DNA of 64,000 bases from Actinoplanes sp. NBRC 103695 (GTDB lineage: Bacteria; Actinomycetota; Actinomycetes; Mycobacteriales; Micromonosporaceae). Both the position numbers and the translations under genes were made by a program. Of this stretch, positions 56,497-64,000 are shown one piece after another; within the stretch, counting starts at the first letter, position 1, and the number at the start of each line of letters is the position of its first letter. The notes beneath the pieces were generated by a model, which was given only the letters and a program-made list of their open reading frames with translations, was not told the DNA's origin and made no database searches. The stretch covers positions 199,204 through 263,203 of the forward strand of contig NZ_BSTL01000007.1 of NCBI RefSeq assembly GCF_030269485.1, written 5' to 3'.

Positions 56497-57132
56497 TCAG
56501 ACGAGCGCGGCGGCCAGGGTTTGCAGGTGTTCGGGGGCGGCGGTTCCCACGACGATGATGGTGCGTTGCTGGTCGTTCAGGACCAGGGCCAACTCGCCGG
56601 GCCGGGCCAGGTAGCTGCGCCATGCGGCTTCGCCGGCTCGGACGGTGCCGCGGGGCTTGGCTTCCTTGCCCAGTTCGGCGGGGAGGAGTTGCTCCGGGGG
56701 GACGTTGCTCTCGATCACCAGGGCCGAGTCGTCGTCCGGGGCCACGTAGCCGAGGCGGAGGGTCGAGCCGTCCACGGTCTTGCGCCAGGTCGCCGAGGTG
56801 GTGTGCCAGTCGTCGCCGAGGTCGCCGGGCACGGCGATAGGGAAGGCGGCGGCCGCCTGGGCTTCCTGGATCGTCGCCGCGGGGTCGACGGTGATCGGGG
56901 CGTCGCCGCTGAGCACGACGCGGTAGAAGGTCAGCAGCAGCGCGATCGGGATCAGCAGCACGAGCAGGGAGATGACCATGTCGCGCGGGGAACGGCCCTC
57001 GCTGCGGCGCAGCCTGACCGGCGCGGCGGCGGCAGGCGGCGCGGCATCGGGCGACGACGACTCCGGACGGTCTCGGCCGGGTCGAGCCTCATTGTCTGCT
57101 GCGTCGTCTCCCACCGCACCATTGTTAACCAT
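56497..57132 (-). CDS. DUF4245 membrane protein
   Basis: 211-aa single-pass protein: disordered N-terminus of 40 residues, helix about 52-71 (MVISLLVLLIPIALLLTFYR) and an extracellular DUF4245 domain with FPIAVPGDLGDDWHTTSATW and ATWRKTVDGSTLRLGYVAP. The role is unknown, but the gene is habitually divergent from glpX in actinomycetes, as here (83 bp apart). ATG 57132 is chosen over upstream starts inside the glpX leader. Confidence 0.88.
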   Translation of the reverse strand: MVNNGAVGDDAADNEARPGRDRPESSSPDAAPPAAAAPVRLRRSEGRSPRDMVISLLVLLIPIALLLTFYRVVLSGDAPITVDPAATIQEAQAAAAFPIAVPGDLGDDWHTTSATWRKTVDGSTLRLGYVAPDDDSALVIESNVPPEQLLPAELGKEAKPRGTVRAGEAAWRSYLARPGELALVLNDQQRTIIVVGTAAPEHLQTLAAALV

Positions 57133-57214
57133 GTCGCGTGCACGGGACTTTGCGGCTCGGCTCGTGTGAGGATCGGGACATCCACAATCGCAGAGTCGCG
57201 AGGAGGCCCTTCGT

Positions 57215-58261
57215 ATGCCCGGCGCCCGTGTTCCCCAGGACCTCGACCGCAACATCGCCCTCGATCTGGTTCGGGTGACCGAGGCCGCGGCCATGGCCGC
57301 CGGACGCTGGGTCGGCCGCGGCGACAAGGAAGGCGGCGACGGTGCGGCCGTCGACGCCATGCGCAAGTTGATCAACTCGATTCAGATGCGCGGCGTCGTG
57401 GTGATCGGCGAGGGGGAGAAGGACAACGCCCCGATGCTCTTCAACGGGGAGCAGGTGGGCGACGGCACCGGGCCCGAGGTGGACGTGGCGGTGGACCCGG
57501 TGGACGGCACCACGCTGATGTCCAAGGGCATGCCGGGGGCGGTGGCGGTGCTCGCGGTCGCCGAGCGGGGTGCGATGTTCGATCCGAGCGCCGTCTTCTA
57601 CATGGAGAAGATCGCGGTCGGCCCGGACTGCGCCGACGTGGTCGACATCAACGCGGGCGCGACCGAGAACCTGCGCCGGATCGCCCGGGCCAAGCGGTCC
57701 AGCATCGCCGACGTGACCGTCTGCATCCTCGACCGGCCGCGGCACGCCGACCTGGTCAAGGAGGTGCGCGACGCGGGGGCGAACATCAAGTTCATCTCCG
57801 ACGGCGACATCGCGGGTGCGATCTCGGCGGCCCGGTCGGAGTCCGACGTCGACGTCCTGATGGGCATCGGCGGCACCCCGGAGGGCATCACCGCGGCCTG
57901 CGCGCTGAAGTGTCTCGGCGGCATGATCCAGGCGAAGCTGTGGCCGCTGGACGATTCGGAGCGGGAGAAGGCGATCGCCGGCGGCCACGACCTGGACCGG
58001 GTGCTGACCACGGACGACCTGGTGACCGGGGACAACTGCTTCTTCGTGGCGACCGGCGTGACCTCGGGCGACCTGCTGAAGGGCGTCCGCTACCGGGCCG
58101 GTGGCGCGCACACCCAGTCGATCGTGATGCGCTCGAAGTCGGGCACGATCCGTGTCATCGACTCGTGGCACCGCCTGGAGAAGCTCGCGCTCTACTCCGC
58201 GGTCGACTTCGACGGCCACCTGCCGACGGTCGGCGCCGAGGGCGAGTCCGAAATTCCCTGA
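57215..58261 (+). CDS. glpX: Class II fructose-1,6-bisphosphatase
   Basis: 348-aa GlpX, the main actinobacterial FBPase, converting fructose 1,6-bisphosphate to fructose 6-phosphate in gluconeogenesis. Metal and phosphate motifs [24 protein letters not shown] and the C-terminal [12 protein letters not shown] are intact. GAGGAG precedes ATG 57215. Functionally paired with pckG at 43344. Confidence 0.95.
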   Translation: MPGARVPQDLDRNIALDLVRVTEAAAMAAGRWVGRGDKEGGDGAAVDAMRKLINSIQMRGVVVIGEGEKDNAPMLFNGEQVGDGTGPEVDVAVDPVDGTTLMSKGMPGAVAVLAVAERGAMFDPSAVFYMEKIAVGPDCADVVDINAGATENLRRIARAKRSSIADVTVCILDRPRHADLVKEVRDAGANIKFISDGDIAGAISAARSESDVDVLMGIGGTPEGITAACALKCLGGMIQAKLWPLDDSEREKAIAGGHDLDRVLTTDDLVTGDNCFFVATGVTSGDLLKGVRYRAGGAHTQSIVMRSKSGTIRVIDSWHRLEKLALYSAVDFDGHLPTVGAEGESEIP

Positions 58262-58426
58262 GTTCAAAACCGTTCAGGGGTACGTGCACAGCACGGTCAC
58301 GTCATCAGTGGCCCGGGCCGTCGTCGGTCCGGGCCGCTTCTCGCTTCCGCGCTGTCCCGGTGGGTCGCGCCAGAAAGGCCCAGGTGGCTCGTGCCAGAGA
58401 GCGCTGACGCCGAAAAGCGCCTGTCC

Positions 58427-58545
58427 GACGCGGAGGTGCGGGCAGCGCGGTCGTCTCTGGCGGGTCGCGCTAGACGCGGGGGTGCGGCCACCGCGGGCGT
58501 CCCTGGCGAGTCGCGCTAGTCCGACGCCGAGGTGCGGGCAGCGCG
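58427..58545. repeat. Degenerate 46-50-bp repeats duplicating the xseB 3' end
   Basis: Units 58427-58472, 58473-58522 and 58523-58545. The last holds the final xseB codons; the first two repeat them beyond the stop and each ends in CGCGCTA, a copy of the TAG context (58470-58472 and 58516-58518). Weaker similarity continues left to about 58350. Confidence 0.8.
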
Positions 58546-58728
58546 CGCCTCCTCGATGCGGGCGCGGGCCCCGTCGAGCCACGTCTGGCAGACGTCGGCC
58601 AGTTTCTCGCCGCGTTCCCAGAGGGACAGCGACTCCTCGAGGGAGCTGCCGCCGGTCTCGAGGCGTTCCACCACCCCGGCGAGCTCGGTGCGGGCCTGCT
58701 CGTAGGTCAGTTTCTGGTCGTCGGTCAC
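58516..58728 (-). CDS. xseB: Exodeoxyribonuclease VII small subunit
   Basis: 70-aa XseB, partner of XseA in the single-strand-specific exonuclease [23 protein letters not shown] and [20 protein letters not shown] (residues 7-48) are the conserved helical hairpin. GTG 58728 overlaps the xseA stop by 4 nt (GTGA). The C-terminal RTSASD region lies in the repeat unit. Confidence 0.92.
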   Translation of the reverse strand: MTDDQKLTYEQARTELAGVVERLETGGSSLEESLSLWERGEKLADVCQTWLDGARARIEEARAARTSASD

Positions 58729-59945
58729 TCGGGCTCTCCCACCGTCACTCGCAGGTCGCCTTCGGCTAGGCGTACGCGAAGCTGGTCGTCGGTCTTGACC
58801 TCGTCCGCCGCGCGGACCACATGGCCGTCGGCACGCTGCACGATGGCGTAACCGCGCTGCAGCGTCGATTTCGGGGACAGCGCGCGCAGGCGGGCCACGG
58901 TGTGGCGGAGGTCGTCGTCGGCGCGGCGCAGGCGATTTTCCAGGCTGCGGACGGCGCGGTCGCGCAACGCCGTGACCTCGGTGGCGCGCTGGTCGATCAG
59001 GGTCTCGGGGCGGGCCAGCGACGGGCGGGAGCGCCACGCGTCGAGCCGGTGCTGCTCGCGGTCGAGCAGGGTGAGCACGGCGCGGTCGAGGCGGCGCCGG
59101 GCCGAGTCGATGAGCTGGCGTTCCTCGGTGAGGTCGGGCACCAGGCGCTTGGCGGCGTCGGTCGGGGTGGACGCGCGCACGTCGGCCACGTAGTCGAGGA
59201 GTGGCGCGTCCGTCTCGTGGCCGATCGCGCTGACCACGGGCGTCCGCGCGCCGAACACCGCCCGGCACAGCGCCTCGTCGGAGAAGGGCAGCAGGTCCTC
59301 CACGCTGCCGCCGCCCCGGGCGATGACGATCACCTCGACGGTGTCGTCGCCGTCCAGCACCTTGAGCGCGTCGATGATCTGCGGCACCGCGGTCGGGCCC
59401 TGCACCGGCACGTTGATCACCCGGAAGTCGACCGCGGGCCAGCGCCGCCGGGTATTCATCAGCACGTCGCGCTCGGCGGCCGACGCGCGGCCGGTGATCA
59501 GCCCGATGCGCTGCGGCAGGAACGGCAGCCGGCGTTTGCGCTCCCGGGCGAAGAGCCCCTCGGCGCCGAGCAGCTTTTTCAGCTTTTCCAGCCGGGCCAG
59601 CAGCTCACCGAGCCCGACCTGGCGGATCTCGTCGGCGCGCAGGCTCAGGGTGCCGCGGGCCGGGTAGAACTCGGGCTTGGCGTGCATCGTGACCCGGGCG
59701 CCCTCGGCGAGCTCGGGCGCGCCCGCGTCGAGCACGTCGCGGTGGGCGGTGACGGTCAGGCTGAGGTCGGCGGACGGGTCGCGCAGGGTGAGGAAGACCA
59801 CCGTGGACCCGGGCCGGCGGCTGATCTGGGCGACCTGGCCGTCGACCCACACCCAGCCGAGCTTGGCCACCCACGCCCCCACCTTCTGACTGACGACGCG
59901 GACGGGCCACGGCTCGTCGGGGGTGCTCTTGGGCTCCTGGGTCAC
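58725..59945 (-). CDS. xseA: Exodeoxyribonuclease VII large subunit
   Basis: 406-aa catalytic subunit: N-terminal OB fold ([20 protein letters not shown] and [13 protein letters not shown]), central nuclease domain with the [20 protein letters not shown] and [17 protein letters not shown] motifs, then a long coiled coil and a small C-terminal domain. GTG 59945 is chosen since TACCCT (59953-59958) ends 7 nt before it; ATG 59951 or an upstream ATG at 60011 would extend it. Coupled to xseB. Confidence 0.93.
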   Translation of the reverse strand: MTQEPKSTPDEPWPVRVVSQKVGAWVAKLGWVWVDGQVAQISRRPGSTVVFLTLRDPSADLSLTVTAHRDVLDAGAPELAEGARVTMHAKPEFYPARGTLSLRADEIRQVGLGELLARLEKLKKLLGAEGLFARERKRRLPFLPQRIGLITGRASAAERDVLMNTRRRWPAVDFRVINVPVQGPTAVPQIIDALKVLDGDDTVEVIVIARGGGSVEDLLPFSDEALCRAVFGARTPVVSAIGHETDAPLLDYVADVRASTPTDAAKRLVPDLTEERQLIDSARRRLDRAVLTLLDREQHRLDAWRSRPSLARPETLIDQRATEVTALRDRAVRSLENRLRRADDDLRHTVARLRALSPKSTLQRGYAIVQRADGHVVRAADEVKTDDQLRVRLAEGDLRVTVGEPE

Positions 59946-59952
59946 GGGCATC

Positions 59953-59958
59953 AGGGTA
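59953..59958 (-). promoter_or_regulatory. -10 hexamer TACCCT, 7 nt before GTG 59945
   Basis: Sets the xseA start; also covers the alternative ATG at 59951. Confidence 0.5.
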
Positions 59959-60020
59959 CGGAAGTGGTCCGACAGTTCCGCGCGCCCGGGCGCTCGATCG
60001 GCGTAGGTCATACTTCATCG

Positions 60021-60551
60021 ATGGCTGACGCGGTACCGGACGAAGCGCAACAATCCGGCGATATCGAGCCGGACGCGGGCAGGGGCGGCCGGTTCTGGGC
60101 CTGGGTGCTGGGCGCGATCAGCCTGGTCGGCGGCCTCACCTGGATCCTTCTCAACCTGAGCCCGCCGGTCCCGGCGGTGGACATCGCGGTCGGTGCGGTG
60201 GTCGCGCTGGGCGGTCTGGTCCTGCTCATGCCCCATCGGGTACGCCTGCCGCGCCGTCCCGCCTGGCTGGTGGCGCTGGGCACCGGCGTGGCCGGGACGG
60301 GGGCCGGCCTGCTGGTGTCGTCCGCGGCGGTGTGCTGCATGTTCGCGTACGTCGAGGGGCGCGGTTTCCCGTTCAAGTGGCTGTCCCGCGGCGCGGCGGC
60401 CGACTCGCCGGACGTCGCCCGCCGGGTCACCGAGAGCCTCGGCTGGGACGTGGACGTGGCCTCGCTGCTGCTGAGCGTCTTCGTCTGGGCGTACCTCGGC
60501 ATCTTGATCTTGACCGTGGTGACGCTGGTGCGCCGCAGGCCCGAGCGGTAA
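60021..60551 (+). CDS. Four-helix membrane protein, paralogue of the next gene
   Basis: 176 aa, four predicted helices (about 29-47, 55-72, 81-106, 150-170). It shares a pattern with the 60598 gene: two adjacent cysteines before an aromatic loop (AAVCCMFAYVEGRGFPFKWL), a soluble helix, and a final VASLLLSVFVWAYLGILILT-type helix. Function unknown. CATACT (60009-60014) ends 6 nt before ATG 60021; divergent from xseA. Confidence 0.7.
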   Translation: MADAVPDEAQQSGDIEPDAGRGGRFWAWVLGAISLVGGLTWILLNLSPPVPAVDIAVGAVVALGGLVLLMPHRVRLPRRPAWLVALGTGVAGTGAGLLVSSAAVCCMFAYVEGRGFPFKWLSRGAAADSPDVARRVTESLGWDVDVASLLLSVFVWAYLGILILTVVTLVRRRPER

Positions 60552-60597
60552 GTCCGTTTCGCCCCGCGAGCGGGGTCTTCGGCGCGATACTCGGGCC

Positions 60598-61248
60598 GTG
60601 AGCAGCACGGGGAAAGCCCAGGTGAACGACGTCGAGGACGAGGCACCCGGACTCTGGACCTCGTTCGGCACCGCGCTGCGGCTGATCGTCGGCTGGTTCT
60701 GCGTCGCGATCGGGGTGCTCAACCTGCTGGTCGAGGTGGACCGGAACCGCGGGGATCCGCCGGACACACCGTTCTTCCTCTTCCACGTGATGCTCTTCGT
60801 GGGCGGGATCACCCTGCTGGCGGTCAGCTGGCTGGGCCGCGGCCCGGGACTGCCCGGATACCTCGCCGGCGCCCTGGTCACCACGGCCGGCATGGTGGTC
60901 AGCGGGATCCCGGTCACGCCGTCGGTGTGCTGCAGGACCGCCTTCGACGTCCGGCACGGCTGGCCGTTCACGTTCGTGGCTCGCAACGAGGGCGTGGGCG
61001 AGGCGGCCCGCTGGCACATCGACAGCCAGCACCTGCTCGCCGACCTGCTCTTCTGGGGGTACGCCGGGCTGATCGCCCTGGTCATCGTGGCCATGGTCCG
61101 CCGAGCCGTGACACCGCGGGCGGAGCCGTCCGAGGAGCCGGCCGAGCCTGAACCGGGCCCGCTGGGCGCCGTCCACGCCGAGCAGCGAGCGCTGGCCGCC
61201 GAGGAGAAGACCGGCGAACGGGCGAACGTACCTGGGGAGACCGTGTGA
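60598..61248 (+). CDS. Four-helix membrane protein, paralogue of the previous gene
   Basis: 216 aa. Same layout as its neighbour: four helices, CC pair in [21 protein letters not shown], a soluble stretch with [19 protein letters not shown], and an added acidic C-terminal tail of 40 residues. Function unknown. GATACT (60586-60591) ends 6 nt before GTG 60598. The paired CC and following WPF/FPF are the best clues for a shared role. Confidence 0.7.
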   Translation: MSSTGKAQVNDVEDEAPGLWTSFGTALRLIVGWFCVAIGVLNLLVEVDRNRGDPPDTPFFLFHVMLFVGGITLLAVSWLGRGPGLPGYLAGALVTTAGMVVSGIPVTPSVCCRTAFDVRHGWPFTFVARNEGVGEAARWHIDSQHLLADLLFWGYAGLIALVIVAMVRRAVTPRAEPSEEPAEPEPGPLGAVHAEQRALAAEEKTGERANVPGETV

Positions 61249-61253
61249 AGGCC

Positions 61254-61262
61254 TGTGGACAA
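61254..61262 (-). promoter_or_regulatory. DnaA-box-like TTGTCCACA
   Basis: Minus-strand 9-mer between the membrane gene and ispH, 27 bp before the ispH -10. Confidence 0.45.
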
Positions 61263-61288
61263 CCGGGCTGCGGACGACCAGGTCTGGC

Positions 61289-61294
61289 TACCAT
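61289..61294 (+). promoter_or_regulatory. -10 hexamer TACCAT, 6 nt before GTG 61301
   Basis: Leaderless-type promoter of ispH. Confidence 0.6.
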
Positions 61295-61300
61295 GGTCGA

Positions 61301-62293
61301 GTGACCGAATCTCGTAAGCGTGTGCTTCTGGCCAAGCCCCGGGGCTACTGCGCCGGCGTCGACCGGGCCGTGCAGACGGTCGAGGAGGCGCTCAAGCTCT
61401 ACGGCGCCCCGGTCTACGTGCGCAAGCAGATCGTGCACAACAAGCATGTGGTGAGCACGCTCGAGGCGAGCGGGGCGATCTTCGTGGAGGAGAACGAGGA
61501 GGTCCCCGAGGGGTCGACCGTCGTGTTCTCCGCCCACGGGGTGGCGCCCGAGGTGCACGAGCAGGCCCGGCAGCGCAACCTCAAGGCGATCGACGCGACC
61601 TGCCCCCTGGTGACGAAGGTGCATCAGGAGGCGAAACGGTATGCGGCCGACGACTACGACATCCTGCTCATCGGTCACGAGGGCCATGAGGAGGTCGTCG
61701 GCACGTCGGGTGAGGCGCCGGCGCACATCCAGCTCGTCGACGGGCCGGACGGCGCCGACACCGTGACCGTGCGTGACCCGTCCAAAGTCGTCTGGCTGTC
61801 GCAGACCACGCTGTCGGTCGACGAGACGCTGGAGACCGTCGCCCGGCTGAAGACCCGGCTGCCGCTGCTGCAGTCGCCGCCGAGCGACGACATCTGCTAC
61901 GCGACGTCGAACAGGCAGCACGTGGTCAAGGAGATCGCGCCGGAGTGCGACGTGGTGATCGTCGTCGGCTCGACCAACTCGTCGAACTCCGTGCGCCTCG
62001 TCGAGGTTGCCCTGGGTGCGGGCGCGAGGGCCGGCCACCTGGTGGACTACGCGTCGGAGATCCAGGACGAGTGGCTGGAGGGCGCGACCACGGTCGGGGT
62101 GTCCTCCGGCGCGAGTGTGCCGGAGGACCTGGTGATGGAGGTGCTGGCGCACCTGGCCGACCGCGGGTTCGGCGAGGTCACCGAGTTCACGACGGCCGAG
62201 GAGCGGCTGACCTTCTCGCTGCCCCCGGAGCTGCGCCGCGACATGAAGGCCGCGGCCGCACGCCGCGACATGACGGCCGCGCTCAACAGCTGA
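61301..62293 (+). CDS. ispH: 4-hydroxy-3-methylbut-2-enyl diphosphate reductase
   Basis: 330-aa iron-sulfur enzyme making IPP and DMAPP in the last step of the MEP pathway. The three cluster cysteines are Cys17 ([10 protein letters not shown]), Cys101 ([11 protein letters not shown]) and Cys199 ([11 protein letters not shown]); the catalytic GHEGHEEV and substrate-binding GSTNSSNS are present. The C-terminal 20 residues ([14 protein letters not shown]) are an Ala/Arg-rich tail whose coding end is repeated downstream. Supplies the Z-prenyl synthase. Confidence 0.95.
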   Translation: MTESRKRVLLAKPRGYCAGVDRAVQTVEEALKLYGAPVYVRKQIVHNKHVVSTLEASGAIFVEENEEVPEGSTVVFSAHGVAPEVHEQARQRNLKAIDATCPLVTKVHQEAKRYAADDYDILLIGHEGHEEVVGTSGEAPAHIQLVDGPDGADTVTVRDPSKVVWLSQTTLSVDETLETVARLKTRLPLLQSPPSDDICYATSNRQHVVKEIAPECDVVIVVGSTNSSNSVRLVEVALGAGARAGHLVDYASEIQDEWLEGATTVGVSSGASVPEDLVMEVLAHLADRGFGEVTEFTTAEERLTFSLPPELRRDMKAAAARRDMTAALNS

Positions 62294-62379
62294 CGGCTGC
62301 GGGCGCACGCCGCGCTCAATAGCTGACGGCTGCGGGCACACGCCGCGCTCGGGAGCTGACGGCCGGGGCCGCGCTCAGG
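62288..62379. repeat. 33-bp tandem duplications spanning the ispH stop
   Basis: Units 62288-62320 and 62321-62353 are nearly identical, and a shortened unit (62354-62379) reaches into the end of the convergent glycosyltransferase gene. Each begins AGCTGACGG with TGA in the ispH phase (62291, 62324 and 62357). Confidence 0.92.
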
Positions 62380-63481
62380 AGCTGACGAGCTTTTCCAGTG
62401 CGGGCACCAGCGAGTCCGGCGCCGGCATGGCGGCGATCTCGGCCGCCACCTCCTGGGCGGCCGCGCGCAGGGACGAGTCGGTGAGCAGTCGCCGCAGGTC
62501 GGCGGGGGTGATGGACTTGGCGGCGACGGCCAGGCCGGCCCCGCGCCGTGCCAGCATCTCGGCGTTGTGCTTCCGGTCGCCCGCCCCGGGCGTCGCCAGC
62601 TGCGGCACGCCCGCCGCGAGCCCGCCGAGCACGCTGCCCGCGCCGGAGTGGTGGATGAAGGCCGCCGCGTGCGGCAGGAGCTCGTTGAGCGGTACTCGGT
62701 CCACGGCCCGGACGTTCGGTGGCAGGCCGCGCGTGGTCGCGGGCCGCACCAGCACGAACTCGGCGTCGACCTGCTCGGCCGCGGCGATGATCGCGGGGCC
62801 GGGGTCGCCGTCGTTCGGTCCCTTCAGGGTGCTGCGGCTGACCAGGACCCGAGGACGGTCGGAGGGCGCCAGCAGCCAGTCCGGGACCGTGCCGCCACCG
62901 GAGTACGGGACCGGCCGCATCGGCACGGCGCCCGCGTCCATCGGCCGCAGCGACGGCGGGATCACCCCGATCGTCAGCTCCGGCGCGGGGATGTCCACGT
63001 CTCTCAACGAGGAGCTGGTCGTCACCGCGTGAAAAAGCTCGGCCGCCGACCACAACGTGTTCTCCTGCAGGACCGACGGGACCGCGAGGCGGCCGGCGAC
63101 GATCGCCCCGGCCTCGCTGAGCGGCTCGAAGACGATCAGGTCGGGTCGCTCCCGCTCGGCCAGCGCCATCAGCGGGTCGACCAGGGCCAGGTTGGCCCGC
63201 CCGAAGAGTTCGCCGACGAAGCCGTGCCCGGCCACGCCGCGCATCTCCGCCCGGGCGGTGCCGGGATGGCGGAGGGCGGCGCGGAGGGCGGCGCGCGGGA
63301 GGCTGAACGATGCGCCGATGTCGGCCGTGCGCAGACCCCTCACCTCAGGCGGGCTGTGCTTACCCACGAAGTTACCGCTGGCCAGGATCACCTCGTGCCC
63401 AGCCTCGTGGCAGGCCGCGGCCAGGGGGATCAGGGGCAGGAGGTGGCCTTGGAGCGGTGCCGCGACGAACACGATGCGCAT
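62375..63481 (-). CDS. MGT-type (GT1) glycosyltransferase
   Basis: 368-aa GT-B glycosyltransferase resembling macrolide/EryCIII-type enzymes. N-terminal acceptor domain starts RIVFVAAPLQGHLLPLIPLA; the C-terminal donor domain has VLVSRSTLKGPN, VRAVDRVPLNELLPHAAAFI and the nucleotide-sugar motif HHSGAGSVLGGLAAGVPQLA followed by GDRKHNAEML. Acceptor unknown; no polyketide genes lie nearby. The 3' end coincides with the ispH repeat array. Confidence 0.88.
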   Translation of the reverse strand: MRIVFVAAPLQGHLLPLIPLAAACHEAGHEVILASGNFVGKHSPPEVRGLRTADIGASFSLPRAALRAALRHPGTARAEMRGVAGHGFVGELFGRANLALVDPLMALAERERPDLIVFEPLSEAGAIVAGRLAVPSVLQENTLWSAAELFHAVTTSSSLRDVDIPAPELTIGVIPPSLRPMDAGAVPMRPVPYSGGGTVPDWLLAPSDRPRVLVSRSTLKGPNDGDPGPAIIAAAEQVDAEFVLVRPATTRGLPPNVRAVDRVPLNELLPHAAAFIHHSGAGSVLGGLAAGVPQLATPGAGDRKHNAEMLARRGAGLAVAAKSITPADLRRLLTDSSLRAAAQEVAAEIAAMPAPDSLVPALEKLVSS

Positions 63482-63494
63482 GCCCCGCGTTGTA

Positions 63495-64000
63495 TCACGG
63501 CGAGACTGTGCGGCCGCTGAGGTCGGTGCCGGTGAAGTCGGGGACCAGCTCCGGCGCCTGAGGCTGCCGCGGCGTCAGCTCGACCTGCGCGGGCGTCACC
63601 AGCTCGCGCTCGGCAACCCCCATCTCGGCCAGCTTGCGCGCGCTGACCAGCACGCGGGACTCCAGCGAGCCGACCGCCTTGTTGTAGGACGTCACCGCGG
63701 TGCCCAGCGCCGCGCCGAGCTTGCCGACGTGATCGCCCAGAGTGGACAGCCGGCCGTAGAGCTCGCGGGCCAGTCCGTGCACGGCCACGGCGTTGCGGGC
63801 CAGCGACTCCTGCCGCCAGCTGAAGGCGACGGTGCGCAACAGAGCCACCAGCGTCGCCGGGGTGGCCAGCACGACGTTGCGCCGGAAGGCGTGCTCCATC
63901 AGCATCGCGTCGCGTTGCAGGGCCGCATCCAGGAAAGTGTCGGCGGGCACGAACAGCACCACGAAGTCCGGAGTGGACTCGAACGCCGTCCAGTACCGCT
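63495..64000 (-). CDS. rmuC: RmuC-family DNA recombination protein (incomplete, runs off the window)
   Basis: C-terminal about 168 residues of an RmuC-like nuclease-fold protein, thought to limit inversions between short repeats. The family block VVLFVPADTFLDAALQRDAML followed by VVLATPATLVALLRTVAF is clear. The frame stays open to 64000, so the N-terminal coiled coil lies outside. It is 13 bp from the glycosyltransferase start on the same strand, and possibly upstream in one operon. Confidence 0.88.
   Translation of the reverse strand, partial: RYWTAFESTPDFVVLFVPADTFLDAALQRDAMLMEHAFRRNVVLATPATLVALLRTVAFSWRQESLARNAVAVHGLARELYGRLSTLGDHVGKLGAALGTAVTSYNKAVGSLESRVLVSARKLAEMGVAERELVTPAQVELTPRQPQAPELVPDFTGTDLSGRTVSP

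Overview
The window is very GC-rich, gene-dense chromosomal DNA of an actinomycete. Several features point to a filamentous actinomycete of the Micromonosporaceae/Actinoplanes kind (inference; no rRNA or tRNA gene is present to fix the taxon): dispersed acyl-CoA carboxylase subunits with an epsilon subunit, PASTA-less Ser/Thr kinases, a mycosin with type VII secretion (T7SS) proteins, GTP-dependent PEP carboxykinase, class II fructose bisphosphatase, DUF4245/DUF4349 proteins and heavy use of GTG starts. About 60 protein-coding genes are supported. I found no RNA gene, insertion sequence, prophage or CRISPR.

Layout. 0-6 kb: tail of a surface-polysaccharide locus (GT2 glycosyltransferase, nucleotide-sugar dehydrogenase, hexapeptide acyltransferase), then GPP34 and a phosphosugar mutase. 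6-18 kb: membrane Ser/Thr kinase, methylmalonyl-CoA mutase large subunit, M20 amidohydrolase, DUF4349 lipoprotein, MBL hydrolase, SCO6745-like protein, double GNAT, gamma-glutamylcyclotransferase-like protein, LpdA-like flavoprotein, DedA. 18.5-22 kb: the ATP-grasp / alpha-E / transglutaminase operon. 22-27.5 kb: biotin carboxylase-BCCP, a PadR-controlled drug-type ABC exporter, O-methyltransferase and Maf. 27.5-30.4 kb: a lower-GC three-gene T7SS-type operon. 30.5-43 kb: carboxylase epsilon subunit, a giant repeat-rich kinase, small membrane proteins, M50 protease, carboxylase beta subunit, BirA, PH-domain protein, two GtrA proteins and an ECF-like sigma factor. 43-64 kb: pckG, a chemoreceptor, polyprenyl genes, trehalose phosphatase, PhoH-PIN, an SLT transglycosylase with a long leader, trypsin and rhomboid proteases, glpX, xseAB, ispH, an MGT-type glycosyltransferase and an incomplete rmuC.

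Connections. Biotin-dependent carboxylation is spread over the window: the carboxylase-carrier subunit (21903-23654), epsilon (30480-30689), beta (36480-38111) and the ligase BirA (39718-40560) that biotinylates the carrier. Its methylmalonyl-CoA product is the substrate class of the mutase at 8192-9748. PckG and GlpX are both gluconeogenic. IspH, the Z-prenyl synthase and the geranylgeranyl-reductase-like enzyme belong to isoprenoid metabolism.

Two genome-wide habits stand out. First, about two dozen genes carry a TAnnnT-like hexamer ending 6-8 nt before the start codon, which indicates leaderless transcription and decides several starts. Second, several genes have their 3' end, including the stop codon, tandemly duplicated just downstream (3074-3127, 35134-35277, 58427-58545, 62288-62379), and other short tandem arrays lie at or next to gene ends (36093-36167, 39515-39645, 56423-56485). 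I regard this stop-spanning tandem duplication as the most unusual signal here.
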